Shown one piece after another: positions 17,686 through 26,368 of a stretch of DNA of 64,000 nt. The notes below the pieces were generated by a model. It had not been told where the DNA came from, searched no databases, and was given only the letters and a program-made list of their open reading frames with translations. Numbering within the stretch: the first letter of the stretch is position 1; every line of letters begins with the position of its first letter. This DNA is from Shewanella halotolerans (GTDB lineage Bacteria > Pseudomonadota > Gammaproteobacteria > Enterobacterales > Shewanellaceae): positions 3,224,001 through 3,288,000 of the forward strand of contig NZ_CP080417.1 in NCBI RefSeq assembly GCF_019457535.1. Direction: 5' to 3'. The position numbers and the translations under genes are program-made.

Positions 17686-18846
17686 CTACTCTTTATCGCT
17701 CGGTAAATGATTGTGACTCAATTGAAAGGTGAGGCGTCTGTCGGCCCCGATAGCACGCTCGTCGCAAAGCTTGAGGGCGGGCAGCTGCGCCATCTCAGTA
17801 TAGTCCGGCAGTGCCAGCAGGTTACGGCCATGGCCGCCTAAGATTTTCGGCGCCTGATAAAGCACCAGCTCGTCCGCCAGCCCTTGCGCCATGAAGGCGC
17901 CGGCCAGGGTCGCCCCGGCCTCGACCATCACGCTGTTAAGCTGAGATCCCAGATGTTCCAGCAGCGCCTTTAGCGGCACCTGCCCATTGTCGCTCGGCAG
18001 TTGCAACTGACTCACATGTTCGGGCCAGGCGCTCGCCACGGCCTCGGAATAGGGCTGACAGCTCACCAGCAGCACGGGGGATTGTGTCTCAAACAGTTTG
18101 GCCTTGGCGCCGAGGCGCGCACGGGAGTCTAGTATCACGCGAAGTGGCTGACGAATATCCGCCTCGGTTAACTGCTCGCCCAGGCTACCTAGCTCCTGAT
18201 GACGTACATTCAGGCTAGGGTCGTCGGCCAGAACCGTCTCTATGCCGGTCACGACGGCATCGAAACGGGCGCGCATACGCTGCACGTCACGGCGCGCCTC
18301 TGGGCCTGTGATCCACTTAGAGACGCCGTTAGCGAGCGCCGTCTTGCCATCCAGGCTCGCAGCCAGCTTGATGCCGACCCAAGGCAGGCCGGTACGCATA
18401 CGCTTCATGAAGCCTGGGTTGAGGGCGGCGGCCTCTTCCTGGTGAAGGCCAACCTCGACCTGAATGCCGGTATCTTGGAGCATCTTGATGCCACGGCCAG
18501 AAACTTGTGGGTTGGGATCGGCTACCGCCACCACCACGCGGGCCACTTGAGCCTTGATCAGCGCCTCGGCGCAGGGCGGTGTTCGCCCATAATGGCTGCA
18601 AGGCTCCAGGGTCACATAAGCGGTAGCGCCTTTGGCCTTATCGCCGGCCATGCGCAGGGCATGCACCTCGGCGTGAGGGCCACCGGCGGCGATATGAAAA
18701 CCTTCACCCACCAGGGTTTCCCCTTGGACTATTACACAGCCGACATTCGGATTGGGACGGGTGGTGTACTGGCCCTTGCGGGCCAACTGGATGGCACGCG
18801 CCATCATCTGGGAATCAAATTTGGACCAGGCCATGCTCATCGCCAT
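17686..18846 (-). CDS. ribD: Bifunctional diaminohydroxyphosphoribosylaminopyrimidine deaminase / 5-amino-6-(5-phosphoribosylamino)uracil reductase
   Basis: The 386 residues give an N-terminal CDA-type zinc deaminase (HAEVHAL then the PCSHYGRTPPC zinc pair) and a C-terminal DHFR-like reductase (GIKLAASLDGKTAL, SKWITGPEARRDVQRMRA, DPSLNVR). It carries out the second and third steps of riboflavin synthesis from GTP. Gene order nrdR-ribD-ribE-ribBX-ribH-nusB is the classic gammaproteobacterial rib operon. The start may be the second Met (MAWSKFDSQMMARAIQLA). Confidence 0.95.
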   Translation of the reverse strand: MAMSMAWSKFDSQMMARAIQLARKGQYTTRPNPNVGCVIVQGETLVGEGFHIAAGGPHAEVHALRMAGDKAKGATAYVTLEPCSHYGRTPPCAEALIKAQVARVVVAVADPNPQVSGRGIKMLQDTGIQVEVGLHQEEAAALNPGFMKRMRTGLPWVGIKLAASLDGKTALANGVSKWITGPEARRDVQRMRARFDAVVTGIETVLADDPSLNVRHQELGSLGEQLTEADIRQPLRVILDSRARLGAKAKLFETQSPVLLVSCQPYSEAVASAWPEHVSQLQLPSDNGQVPLKALLEHLGSQLNSVMVEAGATLAGAFMAQGLADELVLYQAPKILGGHGRNLLALPDYTEMAQLPALKLCDERAIGADRRLTFQLSHNHLPSDKE

Positions 18847-18884
18847 CTCTTGAGAATAATTGGGGAAGCCCAGATACGCATCGA

Positions 18885-19358
18885 TTACGACTTACCCGAT
18901 TTGCTCTTATCGTTTTGCAACTTGGCAATCGCCTCGCCGAACTCGGAAACATCTTCGAAGGCGCGGTACACGGAGGCGAAGCGGATATAGGCCACCTTGT
19001 CGAGATTCACCAGGTGATCCATCATCAGATTACCTATCATCTTAGAGGTCACTTCACGCTCGCCCGTGGCTCTTAGGGTCGATTTGATCTTGCTGAGCGC
19101 CTGCTCTATTTGGTCCATCGACACAGGGCGTTTCTCGACCGCCCTCAGCATGCCGCCGCGCAGCTTGTCTTCGTCGAAGGGTTGGCGGCTACCATCTTGT
19201 TTAACCACACGCGGCATCACCAGTTCGGCGCCTTCGAAGGTGGTAAATCTCTCGTGGCAAAGCAGACACTCGCGGCGACGACGAACCTGATGACCATCGG
19301 CCACCAGACGAGAATCGATCACTTTAGTGTCGGTTGCGCTGCAAAACGGACAATGCAT
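18885..19358 (-). CDS. nrdR: Transcriptional repressor NrdR
   Basis: The start is placed at 19358 because the protein then begins MHCPFC as in all NrdR, a GGAGG ribosome site lies just upstream, and the longer in-frame start at 19454 would run through the glyA terminator. The 157 residues hold a zinc ribbon (CPFC then CLLC, residues 3-34) and an ATP-cone (about 49-140, PRVVKQDGSRQPFDEDKLRGG). NrdR represses ribonucleotide reductase genes according to (d)ATP occupancy. It leads the rib operon, 38 bp before ribD. Confidence 0.95.
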   Translation of the reverse strand: MHCPFCSATDTKVIDSRLVADGHQVRRRRECLLCHERFTTFEGAELVMPRVVKQDGSRQPFDEDKLRGGMLRAVEKRPVSMDQIEQALSKIKSTLRATGEREVTSKMIGNLMMDHLVNLDKVAYIRFASVYRAFEDVSEFGEAIAKLQNDKSKSGKS

Positions 19359-19413
19359 TGAGCCTCCAGCAAATGCTAATCGGTATCTTGGGGAGCTTTC
19401 CCTTGAAATAGAT

Positions 19414-19454
19414 ACAAAAATGGCCGCTACCAATGTTAAATCAGTAGCGGCCAT
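19414..19454 (-). terminator. glyA terminator
   Basis: An 11-bp perfect stem (ATGGCCGCTAC with GTAGCGGCCAT, 13-base loop) followed by five T on the minus strand, 28 bases after the glyA stop and upstream of nrdR. Confidence 0.88.
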
Positions 19455-19482
19455 CGGAGTTTACCCGATTTACCCCTTAAGG

Positions 19483-20736
19483 TTAACCGTAAACAGGGAA
19501 CTTAGCGCACAATTCAAGCACCTGGTTCTTCACGCGTTCGATAGTGGCTTCGTTGTTGATGTCATCTAACACATCACAGATCCAATTGGTCAGCTCAACC
19601 GCTTCGGCTTCTTTGAAGCCACGACGTGTGATGGCTGGCGAACCGATACGCAGGCCCGAGGTCACGAATGGTGAACGTGGATCGTTAGGTACAGAGTTCT
19701 TGTTTACCGTGATGTTGGCACGGCCCAGCGCCGCATCGGCATCTTTACCTGTGATATCTTTAGCGATCAGATCCAGCAGGAACAGGTGGTTTTCGGTGCC
19801 GCCAGAGACTACATCGAAACCGCGCTCAATGAAGGTGTTAGCCATCGCCTTAGCGTTAACCACTACCTGCTGTTGATATTCCTTAAACTCAGGAGACAGT
19901 GCTTCCTTGAAGGCCACCGCCTTACCGGCGATAACGTGCATCAAAGGACCACCCTGACCACCTGGGAATACCGCAGAGTTCAGCTTTTTGTACAAGTCTT
20001 CATCGTTCGCCGCAGACAGGATGATACCGCCGCGAGGACCGGCTAGGGTCTTGTGAGTAGTAGAAGTCACCACGTGTGCGTGTGGCACTGGGTTAGGATA
20101 AACACCGGCGGCGATTAGGCCAGCAACGTGCGCCATGTCGACAAACAGGTAAGCACCAATCTTGTCGGCGATTTCACGCATGCGCGCCCAGTCGACAATA
20201 CCAGAATAGGCAGAGAAACCACCGATCATCATCTTAGGCTTGTGCTCTACAGCCAGACGCTCCATCTCGTCGTAGTCGATCTTGCCAGACTCGTCGATGC
20301 CGTAAGGTACTATGTTGTACAGCTTGCCAGAGAAGTTTACTGGAGAGCCGTGAGTCAGGTGACCGCCGTGAGCCAGGTTCATACCCAGAACGGTATCGCC
20401 TGGTTGCAGTAGCGCCATGTAGACTGCGCTGTTAGCCTGTGAGCCGGAGTGAGGCTGAACGTTAGCATAGGTCGCACCGAAAAGTTCCTTGGCGCGTTCG
20501 ATGGCCAGGTTCTCGACGATGTCGACATGTTCACAACCACCGTAGTAACGCTTGCCAGGATAGCCTTCGGCGTACTTGTTAGTCAGCTGAGAACCTTGAG
20601 CCTCCATCACGCGAGGAGAGGTGTAGTTCTCCGAGGCGATTAGCTCGATGTGCTCTTCTTGACGACGAGTCTCTTCCTGGATCGCTTGAAACAGTTGCGG
20701 ATCAAAGTCAGCGATGTTCATCTCTTTTTTCAGCAT
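19483..20736 (-). CDS. glyA: Serine hydroxymethyltransferase
   Basis: The 417-residue protein begins [20 protein letters not shown] and has the SHMT landmarks: [27 protein letters not shown], the PLP-lysine segment [16 protein letters not shown] (Lys at about 229) and the C-terminal [14 protein letters not shown]. It interconverts serine plus tetrahydrofolate with glycine plus 5,10-methylene-tetrahydrofolate, the main one-carbon source. It is a single-gene unit upstream of nrdR. The 246-bp upstream region has no operator I can identify with confidence. Confidence 0.98.
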
Positions 20737-20982
20737 TGGTCACTCCAGCTGTGAAAGTCTTATAAGGTAGGGTTGCGCGGTATTCTACAGTGCATTCGAT
20801 CACAATCCCAGCATTTGCGACATGAAATTAGTTGCGATTCAGGCTGAGAAATGTTCATCAAAATCCGCCTTAGGACAAAAGTGGGGCTAAGGTGGCCTGA
20901 TTTGCCAAGCCTCCTTTTTTGCAAGGGACAAAATGGCTGGTTTACAGCCTTTTGAACGAAAACACTGTTTTAATTACCCAAC

Positions 20983-21010
20983 AAAAATGACGGCACTGGG
21001 CCGTCATTTT
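20983..21010. terminator. Terminator after the DUF3943 gene, possibly two-way
   Basis: An 11-bp perfect stem (AAAATGACGGC with GCCGTCATTTT, loop ACTGG) gives A/T flanks usable on both strands. It lies 56 bases after the minus-strand DUF3943 stop and upstream of glyA. Confidence 0.75.
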
Positions 21011-21017
21011 GCATTAG

Positions 21018-21069
21018 CAATCGTAATCAGTAATGGTAATCAGCAACCGTGATCAGTCATGGTACTCAG
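21018..21069. repeat. 13-bp tandem repeat, 4 copies, holding the stop codon
   Basis: On the minus strand each unit begins CTGA: CTGAGTACCATGA, CTGATCACGGTTG, CTGATTACCATTA, CTGATTACGATTG. The first TGA is the stop of the DUF3943 gene (21066-21068). Because the period is 13, the following TGAs fall in the other two frames. Three units also carry TAA or TGA on the plus strand in three different frames. Confidence 0.85.
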
Positions 21070-22745
21070 TAGTAGTAGTATTCGAGTTGCAGCCAGCTGC
21101 GCTGCTCACTGTCATCGAGGCGGCTGTAGATCCCCGGATTGTCTATACCATGGATTTCACCGCTGCGGTCGATCCGCTCGTGGTGCAGGCTCAGGGTCAG
21201 ATCCTTGCTGATGCCATAGCTGAGATAGATCTCATATCTGTCTCTGGCATCGTCGAAGTCCAGATCGCTGTTATTGGGGTTCCACTGGGGGGCGCGCTCG
21301 TTCTCTTTGTCGTTGATCGAGCTCCAGCGCTGGGACTTAAGCTTCATACCTAGTAAGAAGTTGCGATAGCTGGCCTCCAGTGACAGGTTAAAGGTATGCC
21401 CCCAGGCATAGCCATATTCCCCCTCCCAGAGCACGGACTTGGTGCCCCAGAAATGCCGTCCCTGGGAGAGATAATCTTTGGTGGCGAAAGGCTTTACCAT
21501 GGCAAAGTCACCAAAGAGATCGCCGCGCAGATCGATACTGATATCTTGATTGGACCAATTGGCTCCCATCGATAAGCCCAGCAGGTTGACCACGGCGTAG
21601 AAGTCTTCATCCAGCTCAAGCCCCAGGCTGGTGTATTCCATACCGGTCGACGGACCGACATAGAAACTATGGGACCAATCGCTGGCGAGCCCGCCGCCTT
21701 TATGCTTGCGGCCATAGCTTGCCAGAAGTAGTTGCGTGGCCATCTGCCACTCCTCCACGCCTTCCTGAGAGACCGCAGTCTCCATCATCATCTCGACTCG
21801 GCTGGGGGTGCCGCTGAGGGTGTTATATTTCCCTTCGCGACTGTCGATGGCCGCCCGCATCCCCAACATCGCCATGGTGCTGCTGACATCCGCCTTGTCT
21901 TTACTGGCGTAGCGCACGCCGGTATAGACGGAGAAGCTGTCTTGGGTCTGGCTGCAATCGAACCGGTTGGGACTTGGGTAACCAAACCAGCCCCGCAACG
22001 TGCGCGAGGGGTTAAACAGATAACTCAGGCCAGTTGGCAACCAGCCCTCTTTGGCAGCCAACATCTCGGAAAACTGAAACAGGCTCTCCCCCAGCACGGC
22101 GCCGCCCCAGGTGGTGACTATCTGATCGTTGATGCTCACCACTTCTTTATACTCGGCAAACACCTCCCAGATGGTGGAGGCGGCAAAGGTGCCCAGGGTC
22201 GACTCGTAGTAGTTGAAACCGTGGTTACGAAACGCCTGATAATAGAGGGCGCCGGCGTAGGCGTGCCCCCAGTTCATGCCGATATCGTTATCGTCATACT
22301 TCCAGGAGGCCCCCGTGGTCAGCCTGTCGTAGAAAAACTCCGCCGCATTGCCGTCGATCTCATAATCGAAATCATCTTCCATGGCCTGTGAGCCTGTCTT
22401 GTACAGCAGCTCGCCAAGCACCAGCACGGTAGAGAGCTCCAGTGTCGCGCCCCACCAATCCTTCTCGCTGGGCGCAAGCGGCAAGTCTATAGTCTCTACC
22501 GGCGCAATCTGCGCTGGTTTATCCGCTGGCCGCTGCACTTGAGACGCAGAGGCTAAGGCATACACCAATTGGCCTTGGGCCGGCGCTTTTTGAACAGGCT
22601 TGGCCTGTGCTGGCTCGGCACGTGCGGCAAGTGGCAATAACAGGCTGGCACCACCTAACAGGTAGGCGGCAATAACTGGTGATGTGGCTTTCAAGATCAA
22701 TCCCTTATCTTTATCGTTATTCTTATTCTTGTGTTCTTTCTTCAA
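21066..22745 (-). CDS. DUF3943 domain-containing outer-membrane-type protein
   Basis: The 559-residue protein begins with a basic stretch and one hydrophobic segment (SPVIAAYLLGGASLLLPLAARA), read as a signal peptide. Residues about 95-235 resemble DUF3943: MNWGHAYAGALYYQAFRNHG, YYESTLGTFAASTIWEVFAE and VTTWGGAVLGESLFQFSEML. The rest alternates aromatic and polar residues as in a beta-barrel and ends in four Tyr, compatible with an outer membrane C-terminal strand. Function is unknown. It is divergent from ettA with 260 bp between. Its stop lies in a tandem repeat. Confidence 0.75.
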   Translation of the reverse strand: MKKEHKNKNNDKDKGLILKATSPVIAAYLLGGASLLLPLAARAEPAQAKPVQKAPAQGQLVYALASASQVQRPADKPAQIAPVETIDLPLAPSEKDWWGATLELSTVLVLGELLYKTGSQAMEDDFDYEIDGNAAEFFYDRLTTGASWKYDDNDIGMNWGHAYAGALYYQAFRNHGFNYYESTLGTFAASTIWEVFAEYKEVVSINDQIVTTWGGAVLGESLFQFSEMLAAKEGWLPTGLSYLFNPSRTLRGWFGYPSPNRFDCSQTQDSFSVYTGVRYASKDKADVSSTMAMLGMRAAIDSREGKYNTLSGTPSRVEMMMETAVSQEGVEEWQMATQLLLASYGRKHKGGGLASDWSHSFYVGPSTGMEYTSLGLELDEDFYAVVNLLGLSMGANWSNQDISIDLRGDLFGDFAMVKPFATKDYLSQGRHFWGTKSVLWEGEYGYAWGHTFNLSLEASYRNFLLGMKLKSQRWSSINDKENERAPQWNPNNSDLDFDDARDRYEIYLSYGISKDLTLSLHHERIDRSGEIHGIDNPGIYSRLDDSEQRSWLQLEYYYY

Positions 22746-23005
22746 CGCTTGAGGTCAAAGCTCTTGTTCGATGCTTTTTATCAGAAACTGTGTTCATCCA
22801 CTCAATTCATGGCGCCTAGCGTTTAGCTATGTCCCCTTGAGCGGCTCAGGATGTTAACAATTTTTACAACATGTCACAAAACAAAAACTTCTCATCATAG
22901 AACATGGCGACGAAGCCAGCGAAAAGGGACCGAAAATCCGATTTAAGTTCTAAGGCGATTACAGTAGAATTGCCCCCATTGTTTCGTCAGTGAGTAAACT
23001 TTTTT

Positions 23006-24670
23006 ATGGCTCAGTTTGTATACAGCATGCTACGCGTGGGCAAGATAGTCCCGCCGAAGAAGCAGATCCTCAAAGATATTTCCCTAAGCTTTTTCCCCGG
23101 CGCCAAGATTGGTGTCTTAGGTCTTAACGGTTCGGGTAAATCCACCCTGCTGCGCATCATGGCCGGTATCGATACCGAGATCGAGGGTGAAGCGCGTCCG
23201 ATGCAAGATCTTAAGATAGGTTACCTGCCCCAGGAGCCTAAGCTAGATCCCCAGCAGACAGTGCGCGAAGCGATCGAAGAGGCGGTAAGCGAGGCCAAGA
23301 ACGCCCTGACCCGTCTCGATGAGGTTTACGCCCTGTACGCCGAGCCAGATGCCGACTTCGACGCCCTGGCCAAGGAGCAGGGTGAGCTGGAAGCCATCAT
23401 CCAGGCCCAGGATGCCCACAACCTGGACAACATTCTCGAGCGCGCCGCCAACGCCCTGCGTCTGCCGGACTGGGACGAGAAGATTGAGGTACTGTCAGGG
23501 GGTGAGCGTCGCCGTGTGGCCATCTGTCGCCTGCTGCTGGAAAAGCCAGACATGTTGCTGCTGGACGAACCGACCAACCACTTGGACGCCGAATCTGTGG
23601 CCTGGTTAGAGCGCTTCCTGCAAGAATACACAGGTACCGTGGTGGCCATTACCCACGATAGATACTTCCTCGACAACGCCGCCGGCTGGATCTTAGAACT
23701 CGACCGTGGCGAGGGTATCCCATGGGAAGGCAACTACTCTTCCTGGCTAGAACAGAAAGAGGCCCGTCTGAAGCAGGAATCGGCCGCCGAGAGCGCCCGC
23801 CAGAAGACCATCGCCAAGGAACTCGAGTGGGTTCGCCAGGGCGCTAAGGGTCGTCAGTCTAAGGGCAAGGCCCGTATGGCACGCTTCGAAGAGCTGAATA
23901 CCAACGACTACCAGAAACGTAACGAGACCAACGAGCTGTTTATTCCGCCAGGACCACGCCTGGGTGACAAGGTGATCGAGGTGAACAACCTGACCAAGTC
24001 TTATGGCGACCGCGTGCTGATCGACAACCTGAGCTTCAGCGTACCCAAGGGTGCCATCGTGGGCATTATCGGTGCGAACGGTGCCGGTAAATCGACCCTG
24101 TTTAAGATGATCAGCGGTGCCGAGCAGCCAGACAGCGGCAGCATCGAAGTCGGTGATACGGTTCAGATAGCCTCGGTGGAGCAGTTCCGCGATGCCATGA
24201 ACGACAAGGCGACCGTATGGGAGGAGATCTCCGGCGGTCAAGATATCATGCGTATCAACAACACAGAGATCCCGAGCCGCGCCTATGTGGGCCGCTTCAA
24301 CTTCCGCGGCGGCGATCAGCAGAAGATCATCGGCACCCTGTCCGGTGGTGAGCGTAACCGTGTGCACCTGGCCAAGCTGCTCCAGGCTGGCGGCAACGTG
24401 CTGCTTCTCGATGAGCCCACCAACGATCTCGACGTCGAAACCCTGCGCGCCCTGGAAGAAGCCCTGCTTGAATTCCCGGGCTGTGCCATGGTGATCTCGC
24501 ATGACCGTTGGTTCCTCGACAGAATCGCCACCCATATCCTGGATTACCGCGACGAGGGTCAGGTGAACTTCTACGAGGGTAACTACACAGAATACTCGAC
24601 CTGGCTGAAAGAGACTCTGGGTACGGATGTGATTGAGCCCCACCGTCTCAAGTACAAGCGCATGAGCTAA
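23006..24670 (+). CDS. ettA: Energy-dependent translational throttle protein EttA (ABC-F ATPase)
   Basis: The 554 residues are nearly collinear with E. coli EttA/YjjK (555). The first ATPase has Walker A GLNGSGKST, signature LSGGERRRVAICRLLL and Walker B LLLDEPTNHLD. The arm and linker contain KELEWVRQGAKGRQSKGKAR. The second ATPase has GANGAGKST, LSGGERNRVHLAKLL and LLLDEPTNDLD, and the C terminus is LKYKRMS. EttA binds the ribosomal E site and gates the first steps of elongation according to the ADP/ATP ratio. It is a single-gene unit with a strong terminator. Confidence 0.98.
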   Translation: MAQFVYSMLRVGKIVPPKKQILKDISLSFFPGAKIGVLGLNGSGKSTLLRIMAGIDTEIEGEARPMQDLKIGYLPQEPKLDPQQTVREAIEEAVSEAKNALTRLDEVYALYAEPDADFDALAKEQGELEAIIQAQDAHNLDNILERAANALRLPDWDEKIEVLSGGERRRVAICRLLLEKPDMLLLDEPTNHLDAESVAWLERFLQEYTGTVVAITHDRYFLDNAAGWILELDRGEGIPWEGNYSSWLEQKEARLKQESAAESARQKTIAKELEWVRQGAKGRQSKGKARMARFEELNTNDYQKRNETNELFIPPGPRLGDKVIEVNNLTKSYGDRVLIDNLSFSVPKGAIVGIIGANGAGKSTLFKMISGAEQPDSGSIEVGDTVQIASVEQFRDAMNDKATVWEEISGGQDIMRINNTEIPSRAYVGRFNFRGGDQQKIIGTLSGGERNRVHLAKLLQAGGNVLLLDEPTNDLDVETLRALEEALLEFPGCAMVISHDRWFLDRIATHILDYRDEGQVNFYEGNYTEYSTWLKETLGTDVIEPHRLKYKRMS

Positions 24671-24718
24671 CGCGAGCATCTCGCACTCTCGAGTAATTTC
24701 AGTAGCGCAAAGCACATA

Positions 24719-24747
24719 CAAACGGAGGCAGCAGCCTCCGTTTTTTT
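24719..24747 (+). terminator. ettA terminator
   Basis: An 8-bp stem (ACGGAGGC with GCCTCCGT, loop AGCA) followed by seven T, about 50 bases after the ettA stop. Confidence 0.9.
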
Positions 24748-24862
24748 ATCTTCTCTTCCCAAAACCTGATCCCCTTTTTAAAAGGGGCTAACATGGAAAC
24801 AAAAGCGTGCTAGGATTGAACGCCTATCCGCCAACAACATCAGAATAATCAAAGGATTTGTC

Positions 24863-26002
24863 TTGAATAAATCACTCAGGCTAATGCCCCTAGACTCAGC
24901 TATTAAGGCCGCCATCTTATGCCTGGCCGGTTTACTGCCCCTACAGGCTTTAGCCGTTCAGGCGCAAACTCAGCAAGAGTCTAAGGCAGTGGCTCAAGCC
25001 AGTACGAATTCAGGCATTAGTGACGGCCCCTATCTATTTCTCAACCCCAAGGCGGAGATAGCCGATTGGATCTGCGAAGGCGAGCATAAACAGACCCGCG
25101 TCAATCAAGGTAAGCTGAGTCGCCCCGAACATTGCGGCAAACTTCCTGAGCCCAGCCTGAATCCACAGGCTAAAGAGGTGCTGGCCGACAGCTATCAAGG
25201 GGTGGATAAGATAGTGGCACTCAGCGACGTTCATGGTCAATATGAGGTGCTGCTGCAGCTGCTGCGCCGCCATAAGATCATCGATCAGAATAACAACTGG
25301 GCCTTCGGCGAGGGCCATATGGTGATGACGGGCGATATGTTCGACCGCGGCCCTCAGGTCAACGAGGTGCTCTGGTTCATGTACAAGCTCGACAAACAGG
25401 CCAAGGCCGCCGGCGGTCAGCTGCACCTGTTAATGGGCAACCACGAACAGATGGTGATGCGCGGCGATCTACGCTACGTCAACGACAAGTACCAGACTGC
25501 CAGCAAGCTGCTTGATCGCAGCTATGATGCGCTCTACGGACAGGACAGCGAACTCGGCCAATGGCTGAGAAGTAAGCACACTATCGTTAAGCTCAACGAC
25601 ACCCTCTTCCTCCACGGCGGCATCAGTCAGGAGTGGGTCGACCGCGGCCTGACACTGGCCAGGGCCAACAGCCTCTACCGGGAAAATATCGACAAGAGTA
25701 AGGCCGAGCTGAAGCAAGATAAGCTGCTCAATTTTCTCTTCTTCGGCAACGGCCCCACCTGGTACCGAGGCTACTTCAAGCCAGACTTCGATACCCAGGA
25801 GCTGGCAAACATCCTGGACTACTTCAAGGTCAAGCGCATCGTCGTGGGCCATACCTCGCAGACTCGGGTACTAGGCCTGTTCGACAACCGGGTTATCGCC
25901 ATCGACAGCAGCATCAAAAAAGGCCTGTCTGGTGAACTGCTCCTCATAGAGAAAGACCGGCTGATCCGCGGTCAGTATGACGGCAGCCAAACACCGCTAT
26001 GA
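24863..26002 (+). CDS. Secreted Shewanella-like PPP-family metallophosphatase
   Basis: Translation most likely starts at a TTG (24863) with AAAGGA seven bases upstream. Residues about 14-32 form a signal peptide ending LQALA. The catalytic PPP motifs are SDVHGQY (Asp122, His124), GDMFDRGP (Asp158), GNHE (192-195) and the late VVGHTSQTR, giving two metal ions. The DVHGQ/GDMFDRG pattern and periplasmic targeting match the Shewanella-like phosphatase (Shelphs) group, whose founding member is a cold-active protein-tyrosine phosphatase. Substrate in the periplasm is unknown. An uncharacterised N-terminal ~80 residues with two Cys (DWICEGEH, EHCGKL) precedes the phosphatase core. It is a single gene. 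Confidence 0.85.
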   Translation: MNKSLRLMPLDSAIKAAILCLAGLLPLQALAVQAQTQQESKAVAQASTNSGISDGPYLFLNPKAEIADWICEGEHKQTRVNQGKLSRPEHCGKLPEPSLNPQAKEVLADSYQGVDKIVALSDVHGQYEVLLQLLRRHKIIDQNNNWAFGEGHMVMTGDMFDRGPQVNEVLWFMYKLDKQAKAAGGQLHLLMGNHEQMVMRGDLRYVNDKYQTASKLLDRSYDALYGQDSELGQWLRSKHTIVKLNDTLFLHGGISQEWVDRGLTLARANSLYRENIDKSKAELKQDKLLNFLFFGNGPTWYRGYFKPDFDTQELANILDYFKVKRIVVGHTSQTRVLGLFDNRVIAIDSSIKKGLSGELLLIEKDRLIRGQYDGSQTPL

Positions 26003-26256
26003 CATCCGCCGCCTAGCCAGTCTACAGCTTTGACTAGCTAGGCGACGTCTTAACTTAGCTATGCAGAGACTTGGCTAGGCTCTCGCCTTTCTGCAAGCTC
26101 TACACTAACCCTAAAAACCGAACCTAAAAACAGAGGCTTAAATCGAGAGCCTCACGCCTTGGCATCCTTCCTTTTCCACCTGTTCTAGAGTCACCTCTTT
26201 CGCCTTTCACCAACTGTTTTTAGCCAAAGTGTGACCCATTTCCATACGCCACAAGT

Positions 26257-26277
26257 TGAGAATGAAATTAATTCTCA
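26257..26277 (+). promoter_or_regulatory. Probable Fur box
   Basis: A perfect 7-bp inverted repeat TGAGAAT-N7-ATTCTCA resembles the 7-1-7 Fur consensus (TGATAATGATTATCA-type half sites). It lies about 90 bases before the PepSY gene, consistent with iron-dependent repression. Confidence 0.65.
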
Positions 26278-26368
26278 TTAGTGTTAAGCTGCGATTTTTA
26301 TTCTTCTGCCCTGCCGCTCACACAGCGTGGAGCATGGCAATGGCGCCATAACGAAAGGTAATAATCTA

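Noticed and set aside
19359..19454. N-terminal extension of NrdR to an ATG at 19454
   Set aside because: It would translate through the glyA terminator, has no ribosome site, and NrdR always begins at the MHCPFC zinc ribbon.
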